61,939 bases of DNA from a virus, in the IMG/VR virus record IMGVR_UViG_3300021475_000013, positions 1 to 61,939 of that record; one strand, given 5' to 3'. How positions within the stretch are numbered: position 1 is the stretch's first letter; every line of letters begins with the position of its first letter. The notes under the pieces are model-generated. The model was not told where the DNA came from and ran no database searches. It saw only the letters and a program-made list of their open reading frames with translations. Below are positions 56,695-61,939 of the stretch, in pieces. Made by a program: the position numbers and the translations under genes.

Positions 56695-58137
56695 TTATAT
56701 TCCTCCAGGGGCTTGTCCCTGTTTCACACTCGTCGTACTGACAAGGTGTTCTGCCGCCGCCGATGTCGCGGCACTAGCCTTTGTCGACGATCCACCACCT
56801 ATGCTTATATTTACGGTCGTCGCATTATTACTGACGGCATTCGTCGAACTGGTGCTTGCATTACCATTCCCCGAATTCTGATTGTTACTACCGCCACCGA
56901 GCAGTTTCATGAAATCACCTATGATACCTCCCGTAGGTCCTAACACTTGGGATGCTCCGTTACCTATCTGTGCAAGAATTCCAGGTATAGCACTAGGTCC
57001 ACCTGAAAGAAGTTTATTTATAATCTCAACACCTCCAGTTATTGCGTCCAATATATTCTGAAATGTCGTTAGAGCGGCAGGAACGATAAACTTTTGAAGA
57101 GCGGCATTGAGCGTCTGCCATCCTTCGTTCAACAAATCCATAGTGGTCTGATTATCCTTAAACCATTGGCCGAGCGGTTCCAAAGCTTTTAATGCATCCT
57201 GTGCGGCCTTGTCAACATCAGCAAAAGCTTTTGAACCCTGATCCTGAAGAGTAGATATAGTATTTGCCTGAATTCCAAATTGAGTTCCAACCGCCTGAGC
57301 GGCAGGTCCCAATGCTTTTATTTTTGTCTGAATACCATCAAAATACTCTCCAAGTCCGCTATTCTTTACAATGGTAGTCGCGCTTCCGAACTCTGCATTA
57401 AATGAGTCAAAAGGATTTGCGGCCGCCGTAGCGGTCTTATTGAGAAGATCAAGTACTTCACTTGGGTTTGCTCCAGGTGTAGCAGACGCCTCTTGAACTT
57501 GAGCAATGGACTTAGATAGAGATTGCAGGTTTCTAAGTGCAGGTCCAGCATTAGTCAAAGCAGATACCAAATCCTGAATCGGTATTTTTCCATATGACGT
57601 TGATTCTCCAAGAGTAGCTATCGTATCTGATGCATCACCCGCCGCAACATTCCAAGATTGAAGAAGTGGAAGAACCTGACTGACTGCATCACCAAGACTT
57701 AGATGCTCAACGGTTGCGTACTGTGCTAGGTCATTCGTAACAGCCAGAGCATCATTGTAATTTTTGTAGACAGTAGAAACCTGACCGATTGCAGTAGCCA
57801 CGTCATTTGCTGACTGGCCAGTCGAAGCAGAAATATTATACGCCGCATCCGTCATTTTTCCACTCGTGCCCTGAAACGATGTAGCGGCATTCAAACTCGC
57901 ACCCTGAACCGCTTGCTGGAACGTAAGTGCTTGAGTTATCGCTTGCGCGAATCCAGCCGCGAATGTAGCTATGATCGCTGGATTCAAGCTCTTGGTAAGA
58001 ATCTGACTCCAATCGATCTGCTTCCTATTCATGCTCGCAACCAAACTCGCTGAAGAGTCTATGAAACTACGAATAGCGGCCGTGGCGGCCGCCGTGTCTG
58101 CAGTAACCAGAATTTGTAGAGTTTCTAGTGCGTTCAT
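56695..58137 (-). CDS. tape measure protein (short)
   Basis: 480 residues, mainly helical. FAAGFAQAITQALTFQQAVQ and MTDAAYNISASTGQSANDVA, then LAQYATVEHLSLGDAVSQVL are the typical PF10145-like tape-measure motifs. Hydrophobic segments near the middle (IPGILAQIGNGASQVLGPTG) and a Ser/Asn-rich end. At roughly 1.5 angstrom per residue it predicts a tail near 70 nm, shorter than most siphoviruses. It overlaps the frameshift ORF by 4 bases. Confidence 0.85.
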   Translation of the reverse strand: MNALETLQILVTADTAAATAAIRSFIDSSASLVASMNRKQIDWSQILTKSLNPAIIATFAAGFAQAITQALTFQQAVQGASLNAATSFQGTSGKMTDAAYNISASTGQSANDVATAIGQVSTVYKNYNDALAVTNDLAQYATVEHLSLGDAVSQVLPLLQSWNVAAGDASDTIATLGESTSYGKIPIQDLVSALTNAGPALRNLQSLSKSIAQVQEASATPGANPSEVLDLLNKTATAAANPFDSFNAEFGSATTIVKNSGLGEYFDGIQTKIKALGPAAQAVGTQFGIQANTISTLQDQGSKAFADVDKAAQDALKALEPLGQWFKDNQTTMDLLNEGWQTLNAALQKFIVPAALTTFQNILDAITGGVEIINKLLSGGPSAIPGILAQIGNGASQVLGPTGGIIGDFMKLLGGGSNNQNSGNGNASTSSTNAVSNNATTVNISIGGGSSTKASAATSAAAEHLVSTTSVKQGQAPGGI

Positions 58138-58433
58138 GGTTTTTTAGCCCTCTGTATGGTTTTTATTCCCGAAGCAAGATTGAACATCTTTATATCGTCT
58201 GCATCCATTCCTTCTTTGGTTTCAGATGACTTTTTATTCATCCTAGTCCACCCTTTTATATATTCCTGTATCTGAGGAATTGTCAGGTCTCTGACCTGAG
58301 CGGGTGTCCATCCAGTCTTTTCCGCAAACAATATAAAGAGATCTAACTCGTCGCTTTCTTTTCTATCACTTCCCGAATCTTGTTTACTGCTTCCATCCTC
58401 TTCGGGGAAATAAAACCCAGATTGGTAAGGCAC
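58134..58433 (-). CDS. tail assembly chaperone, frameshift extension
   Basis: This frame is probably not translated on its own but through a -1 frameshift from the upstream chaperone gene. The shared region reads GFYFPEEDGSSKQDSGSDRK after slippage. The rest is helical (LDLFILFAEKTGWTPAQVRD). Equivalent to the T part of lambda gpGT, which bridges tape measure and tail tube. The fused product would be 186 residues. Confidence 0.75.
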   Translation of the reverse strand: MPYQSGFYFPEEDGSSKQDSGSDRKESDELDLFILFAEKTGWTPAQVRDLTIPQIQEYIKGWTRMNKKSSETKEGMDADDIKMFNLASGIKTIQRAKKP

Positions 58434-58693
58434 TCGATGACATCAATATCGGCAGGCGTGTTTTCAATCACGCTCTGCTCAGTGATGCTCGCGTCCTTAT
58501 CTTTTAGAACTATATAGATGCAATACGCCGCCAACTTAATGTCTGCTGATGGGTCTTTTGCATCTCCAAGCTCTTTTGCTTTCTTTTGGTACTGAACCGC
58601 TTTATCTAGATTGGCCTTTCTGATCCGATATACCTGACCATTCCACGAGAAATCGAATTCACTATTTACCAATGTGTAGAGTGTTTCGCTCAT
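58343..58693 (-). CDS. tail assembly chaperone (G-like)
   Basis: 116 residues (LYTLVNSEFDFSWNGQVYRI, KAVQYQKKAKELGDAKDPSA). It lies between tail tube and tape measure, the usual site of tail chaperones. Near its end, codons CTG GGT TTT hold the slippery heptamer G-GGT-TTT (plus 58412-58418), giving a -1 frameshift into the next frame. Confidence 0.8.
   Translation of the reverse strand: MSETLYTLVNSEFDFSWNGQVYRIRKANLDKAVQYQKKAKELGDAKDPSADIKLAAYCIYIVLKDKDASITEQSVIENTPADIDVIECLTNLGFISPKRMEAVNKIREVIEKKATS
58412..58418 (-). promoter_or_regulatory. -1 ribosomal frameshift slippery site
   Basis: GGGTTTT in the zero frame as G-GGT-TTT (X-XXY-YYZ). Both tRNAs can re-pair in the -1 frame. The downstream frame is exactly the -1 frame and begins inside the overlap, as in lambda G/GT (G-GGA-AAG). 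Confidence 0.78.
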
Positions 58694-58695
58694 AA

Positions 58696-59166
58696 TTAAG
58701 CAGTGTAGATGAGAGTAATATCCTTAGCTTCCAATTCGATATCCCATTCTGCATAATCTTCCATCTTCGCATTCATCTTGTAACTCTTGAACAATGCTCC
58801 AGAGAACTGATACTGATACTGGTTGTTATTCCTATCAAAGAATGTAAGAACTGGATTAACGAGAGTCGGCTGTCCATCGAGAGTATCGATTTCTTGCGGC
58901 GTGCCGATTGTCGAAGAACCGAGTGCAAGATCATATAGCTCAGGAGCAAAAGACTTTATCTTTCCAGTCATTGCAACTTTTTGCGATGCACGAGTGTAGT
59001 CCTGAGGCTTGATGGAATTGAGAACGTATAGAGGCAAGAGTGTGTACTCAACGTCTATCGTAATATTATCGACCTCAACTGCGCGACTACTACCAAAGTC
59101 AAGGGTACCCGAGTTGAACGTGATCCTCTGTTTGATGTTATTACCTGCTGATGTGAATCCTGACAT
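58696..59166 (-). CDS. major tail (tube) protein
   Basis: 156 residues, beta-rich with one helix. FNSGTLDFGSSRAVEVDNIT, IDVEYTLLPLYVLNSIKPQD, then YQFSGALFKSYKMNAKMEDY and AEWDIELEAKDITLIYTA. Size, position before the chaperones, and the closing strand fit a siphovirus tube subunit. Confidence 0.75.
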   Translation of the reverse strand: MSGFTSAGNNIKQRITFNSGTLDFGSSRAVEVDNITIDVEYTLLPLYVLNSIKPQDYTRASQKVAMTGKIKSFAPELYDLALGSSTIGTPQEIDTLDGQPTLVNPVLTFFDRNNNQYQYQFSGALFKSYKMNAKMEDYAEWDIELEAKDITLIYTA

Positions 59167-59190
59167 AATAATTATTTATTAACTTATAAA

Positions 59191-59601
59191 TTATGGTTTC
59201 TGCGACCAGAATACGAATGTGGTCGCCCTGTGCCATATACGACGATCACCTTCGTATTGATCGACCGCCCCACCCAGTCTTTCCCAGAAAACCTTTGCAG
59301 TCCCCTGAGTCGGTGATGTGTAGTTGAGTAGAGGTACGATGATTTCGTATATCTGCTCTATCTCAAGCTGGGAATTTCTGCTCCAAATATCTATTTGAAC
59401 CGATGTATCCCTAGTATTTGAAGGCACTGATCTAGAAAATTCACTTACCACACGCAGGTTTATTTGCGGAAGAATGAGACCTGCTTGTGTCTCTGTAACA
59501 ATGTCAACAGGACCAACCAAAATGTTGGCCGTTGGCACGATTGCTGTAAGCGGTGCATTCGCCTTAAAAACTGCTATAAGGTTTTGTAAAATTTCTAACA
59601 T
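59191..59601 (-). CDS. tail terminator / minor tail protein
   Basis: 136 residues. EILQNLIAVFKANAPLTAIV, then PQINLRVVSEFSRSVPSNTR and VQIDIWSRNSQLEIEQIYEI have the helix-strand pattern (QIDxxS) of HK97 gp10/lambda gpU-type terminators. It lies between the gp10-like gene and the tail tube. Confidence 0.72.
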   Translation of the reverse strand: MLEILQNLIAVFKANAPLTAIVPTANILVGPVDIVTETQAGLILPQINLRVVSEFSRSVPSNTRDTSVQIDIWSRNSQLEIEQIYEIIVPLLNYTSPTQGTAKVFWERLGGAVDQYEGDRRIWHRATTFVFWSQKP

Positions 59602-59635
59602 CTTAGTTTATTATATCCACTGAAACCCTGTTTTA

Positions 59636-60094
59636 TCATTTGATGCTCTTTTGAAGCTCCCTTTGCGCCCATTCCTTGTTTTCTGAGAGAGCCTGTCTCA
59701 TGAACGGCCTAGCCTGTATTTTAGACGTTCCATACTCAATATAAGCCGCATATTTATTGCCAGGGCCGTTAACATACACCCTGCCGATGACCTTTTTGAA
59801 TGACCTTGTTATCTCTTTTTTTATAGAAGATTGAAGGTCGCCCGTGTCGACAGGTACACCGAATGAAGCATTTGGATCCGATACCCTGTATCCCTTAGGG
59901 TCTCTACCCATGGCTTTTTGTTCAGTCTTACTGATCTTCGGTCTTCGCGCGCGAGCTGTGTTGTATATCACCTGCGTTATAGTACTCACCTTCTTAAGAA
60001 TCTGATCGTCAATTCGATTAATCTCCCTGACGAAATTTGAATTGAATCTCCTGACCGCATCTGGTGTTTTGAATGAAAATGTTGATTTCGCCAT
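59636..60094 (-). CDS. HK97-gp10-like tail-completion protein
   Basis: 152 residues from ATG 60094. RRFNSNFVREINRIDDQILK, then VYNTARARRPKISK..., DTGDLQSSIKKEITRSFKKV (conserved DTGxLxxSI) and NKYAAYIEYGTSKIQARPFM (YxxYxEyGTxxxxARPF). This is the standard HK97 gp10 family pattern. It acts at the head-tail junction. Confidence 0.85.
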   Translation of the reverse strand: MAKSTFSFKTPDAVRRFNSNFVREINRIDDQILKKVSTITQVIYNTARARRPKISKTEQKAMGRDPKGYRVSDPNASFGVPVDTGDLQSSIKKEITRSFKKVIGRVYVNGPGNKYAAYIEYGTSKIQARPFMRQALSENKEWAQRELQKSIK

Positions 60095-60104
60095 TTGATT
60101 TATT

Positions 60105-60533
60105 CTAACGAGGCACCAATGCACAGTAACAATTCGGATGTAGTGGAATGATCGGTACGCCACCTTTCTGCAATTCTTTCTGTTTGAAAGTTTTACCCTT
60201 AAACGCTTTCACGCAATGCTCACACGCATTCGGTGAAAGTAATACTCGATACTCTGGTATTTCTAGAAACTCTCCCGCATCTATGACTTCCTGAGTCTCC
60301 ATGCCCTTAATCTCAGTATAGTACACTCTCTCTGCTTTGTATCTCTCGGAAAGTTTCGCATTGTGATCCTGAATATACTTGATCATACGGTTCGCACTAT
60401 ATCCTTTCTTCTGCAATCGACTGATTGTCTTTTGAATATCCAAAAGCTCTGCCATAGACAATTTATCTGATGACTTTATCAAGTATTCTTCTTCCGTAGC
60501 TTGTGCCAATTTCCAGTATTCTTTGAATTTCAT
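60105..60533 (-). CDS. minor head protein, Mu-F-like C-terminal domain
   Basis: 142 residues. Helical N-terminus, then LLSPNACEHCVKAFKGKTF and GVPIIPLHPNCYCALVP: the CxxC...HPNCxC zinc-binding signature of phage head-morphogenesis (SPP1 gp7/Mu gpF) C-terminal domains. The large N-terminal part of that family is missing, so it is a stand-alone form. It starts four bases after the endonuclease stop. Confidence 0.75.
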   Translation of the reverse strand: MKFKEYWKLAQATEEEYLIKSSDKLSMAELLDIQKTISRLQKKGYSANRMIKYIQDHNAKLSERYKAERVYYTEIKGMETQEVIDAGEFLEIPEYRVLLSPNACEHCVKAFKGKTFKQKELQKGGVPIIPLHPNCYCALVPR

Positions 60534-60537
60534 TGCA

Positions 60538-61212
60538 TTAAGAAAAAGGGAAATAAATATTGTCTTTCAACACATCGTTCGCCCAGAAACGAATTACTCG
60601 GTATCCAAACCCCGAAAGGATCTCGTCTCTTGCTCTATCCTTTTCTCGACCAAAAGGAAAATTGTGCCAATATTCACCATCAACTTCGATTATTGCGTTG
60701 AACTTTGGTATGTAGAAATCAACCATGTAACCTTTGATATTTTTTTGAAACTCAAAGACGATTCCCCAGTCATTAAGAATAGACTTCATTTTCAACTCTG
60801 GTTTTGTATTAAAGACACGTTTCATTTTTCCTGATTGCATAGTCTCTATGATTTTCTTTGCCGCATCTGGTCTTTTTTTACCGAACCAAAAGTGTTTTTC
60901 ACCCCTTTGTGAACCCTTTTCTTTACGAGTCTTTGCTGAATTAGACGTGTATTTTTTTACTCTAGGATCATCTTTATGAAGTCCCTTATTCCAAGCTTTC
61001 TGACCCTTATGTGATTGCCTCATCTTTTCTATTGATTCTTTGGAATGTTTACTACCTCTCCATTTACTTGGTTCCCCTTTCTTAAACCCCCATGTCGCAC
61101 CTCTCAATTTAGACATTCTCTTTTCTCTGATTATCGGGTCTTTCCAAGAATCGGAAACTTTTTTCCTTTGTTCTAAACTTTTATTTTTTTCTATAACATC
61201 AGGTCTTGACAT
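60538..61212 (-). CDS. homing endonuclease, NUMOD3 plus Vsr/DUF559-like nuclease
   Basis: 224 residues. NUMOD3-type motifs (KWRGSKHSKESIEKMRQSHK), then a Vsr-like nuclease: YMVDFYIPKFNAIIEVDGEY with W, and GYRVIRFWANDVL. Same architecture as the enzyme at 21457-21993. It interrupts the head-tail genes and has its own promoter (TAGAAT, 61231-61236) in the end of the preceding gene. Confidence 0.85.
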   Translation of the reverse strand: MSRPDVIEKNKSLEQRKKVSDSWKDPIIREKRMSKLRGATWGFKKGEPSKWRGSKHSKESIEKMRQSHKGQKAWNKGLHKDDPRVKKYTSNSAKTRKEKGSQRGEKHFWFGKKRPDAAKKIIETMQSGKMKRVFNTKPELKMKSILNDWGIVFEFQKNIKGYMVDFYIPKFNAIIEVDGEYWHNFPFGREKDRARDEILSGFGYRVIRFWANDVLKDNIYFPFS

Positions 61213-61222
61213 ATATATTTTG

Positions 61223-61576
61223 TTAAGGCAATTCTACCACACATTCAAAATGATCTACTACGTTCGCCGCATTGTATCCAGGTACGATGCTCGTAACCAC
61301 ATACTCAATTCCATCGGGTGTGATGATACGATCTTCCGTTTGAAGCGCATATTGAGGTCCGTAATATACGATGCCTGATGGAAGCGGCCGCTCTGCCGTT
61401 TGTGCGAACTGAATCGCCTTTGACGAGAATGCGAGCTTGCATGGCATTCCTATGTATACCGCCGACCATCCCGCTCCCGATGTCGGTGCTCCGTACGTCG
61501 GATTTCCCAAAATGTCCGTACCTGTAGAAGAACGTCTCTCTACGTTTACTAAGATGTTAAAAAAATTGGGAGGCAT
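61223..61576 (-). CDS. head closure / head-tail joining protein
   Basis: 117 residues, mostly beta (NILVNVERRSSTGTDILGNP, YALQTEDRIITPDGIEYVV). The order connector, head-closure, gp10-like, terminator and tube, and the pattern R-x-x-x-G-x-D-x-x-G-N, fit SPP1 gp16/HK97 gp9-type stoppers. One base separates it from the connector gene. Confidence 0.68.
   Translation of the reverse strand: MPPNFFNILVNVERRSSTGTDILGNPTYGAPTSGAGWSAVYIGMPCKLAFSSKAIQFAQTAERPLPSGIVYYGPQYALQTEDRIITPDGIEYVVTSIVPGYNAANVVDHFECVVELP
61231..61239 (-). promoter_or_regulatory. extended -10 promoter for the homing endonuclease
   Basis: The minus strand reads TGTGTGGTAGAATTG: TG-G-TAGAAT, within the last codons of the head-closure gene and 18 bases before the endonuclease ATG. 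It resembles the private promoters of the other endonuclease genes. Confidence 0.5.
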
Positions 61577-61577
61577 A

Positions 61578-61939
61578 TTAACTAATTATCGTCATCAGAT
61601 TATTCTGATATGGCTCAAGAAGTGAAAGAGCCATATCACGAAGCATGGTCTTATCTCCGTAGCTAACATTGAACGTCTGCATACCGAGGCTTTTAGCACC
61701 TGTCGGATTGCTTGCGCCTTGTCCAAGCGACTCAGCCGTTAGAAGCATAGTCGCTTGTTTTATGTCGAACGGAATCGTCTCATTAGAGGTCACTGCAATC
61801 GTGATTGTCCCGAGCGATAAATACATGTTGGTAAACGTCACAATGCCATTCGGATAGTCAATCGTATAGTTACTTGATGCGACTGCTACTCCGTTGTTGT
61901 ACACAGTTAATGGCTGGCTAGGCGCCCAAAGCTGATAAT
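61578..61939 (-). CDS. head-tail connector protein, C-terminal part (continues from 1-734)
   Basis: The 3' part of the connector gene that begins at 734; 61813-61939 repeats 1-127. The end contains VASSNYTIDYPNGIVTFTNM and FDIKQATMLLTAESLGQGAS and closes LLEPYQNNLMTIIS. An internal ATG at 61904 is not the true start, because the frame stays open through the join to 734. Confidence 0.7.
   Translation of the reverse strand, partial: YQLWAPSQPLTVYNNGVAVASSNYTIDYPNGIVTFTNMYLSLGTITIAVTSNETIPFDIKQATMLLTAESLGQGASNPTGAKSLGMQTFNVSYGDKTMLRDMALSLLEPYQNNLMTIIS
61813..61939. repeat. 127-bp terminal repeat, second copy
   Basis: Exact copy of bases 1-127; see the first copy. Removing one copy gives a circle of 61,812 bp. 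Confidence 0.95.

Noticed and set aside
1-61939. Recoded genetic code (TGA or TAG as sense)
   Set aside because: TGA and TAG end genes at the expected places and ATGA overlaps are common, so the standard bacterial code fits.
1-61939. Temperate lifestyle
   Set aside because: No integrase, excisionase, attachment site, CI/Cro-like pair or ParA system is seen; the ParB-like domain is fused to a methyltransferase and is not a partition gene.
1-61939. CRISPR array or insertion sequence
   Set aside because: No regularly spaced repeats and no transposase frames were found.
1-61939. Bacteroidota host, suggested by missing Shine-Dalgarno sequences
   Set aside because: Most -10 boxes are TATAAT-like with upstream TG rather than the TAnnTTTG of Bacteroidota, and the STT-rich proteins point elsewhere; not excluded, only less likely.

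Overview
The window is essentially one complete genome of a tailed dsDNA phage with a long, non-contractile tail (siphovirus morphology is inferred from the tail genes). The first 127 bases are repeated exactly at the end, so the molecule closes to a circle of about 61,812 bp, and one head-tail connector gene runs across the join. Nearly all genes lie on the minus strand. They are tightly packed, with many ATGA or TAATG stop/start overlaps, and TGA is a normal stop. Only two genes are on the plus strand, and both are HNH endonucleases. I see no integrase, repressor, DNA polymerase or RNA polymerase, so the phage looks strictly lytic and dependent on the host replisome and RNA polymerase.

Host. 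Several proteins have the Ser/Thr/Asn-rich, STT/ATTT-type composition that I associate with Candidatus Patescibacteria (Parcubacteria). They are the secreted 450-residue repeat protein at 10458-11810, the endolysin at 39271-39672 and the small membrane protein at 41810-42208. Promoters are extended -10 boxes of the TGGTATAAT kind, Shine-Dalgarno sequences are mostly absent, and some -10 boxes lie six bases before the ATG (predicted leaderless mRNAs). A patescibacterial host is my best inference but is not proven. A Bacteroidota host is the main alternative.

Layout, read in the direction of transcription (right to left). (1) 49.1-42.3 kb, replication: PD-(D/E)XK nuclease, SSB-like protein with a DIPF tail, short beta-clamp-like protein, replisome organiser, DnaB helicase, DUF3102-like protein, Dam-type methyltransferase and an HNH protein. 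(2) 42.2-39.2 kb: membrane proteins, a zinc-finger/HTH protein, a metallopeptidase, tRNA-Asp, holin and endolysin, ending in a terminator. (3) 39.1-30.0 kb, accessory island: tRNA-Pro, many small conserved phage proteins, RtcB RNA ligase, Fic protein, HAD phosphatase, a nuclease-like protein and a ParB-methyltransferase fusion. (4) 30.2-27.6 kb: zinc ribbon, small and large terminase. (5) 27.6-18.2 kb: a structured leader RNA followed by a glycan cassette of at least six glycosyltransferases, an RmlB-like dehydratase and an FkbM-like methyltransferase, with an Acb2-like anti-CBASS candidate and a homing endonuclease inside it. (6) 18.2-4.4 kb: portal, beta-helix tailspike, secreted repeat protein, XhlA-like protein, papain-like peptidase, metallophosphoesterase, protease-scaffold fusion and major capsid protein. 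(7) 3.4 kb through the join to 50.1 kb: an orphan GT4 glycosyltransferase and homing endonucleases, then head-tail connectors, tail terminator, tail tube, chaperones joined by a -1 frameshift, a short tape measure, hub and tip proteins, a tRNA(CAU), and a strong terminator.

The phage thus brings its own helicase, clamp-like protein and SSB to recruit host polymerase, and carries RNA repair and anti-defence candidates. It also spends about 9 kb on sugar-handling genes, which suggests glycosylation of virions or remodelling of the host surface.
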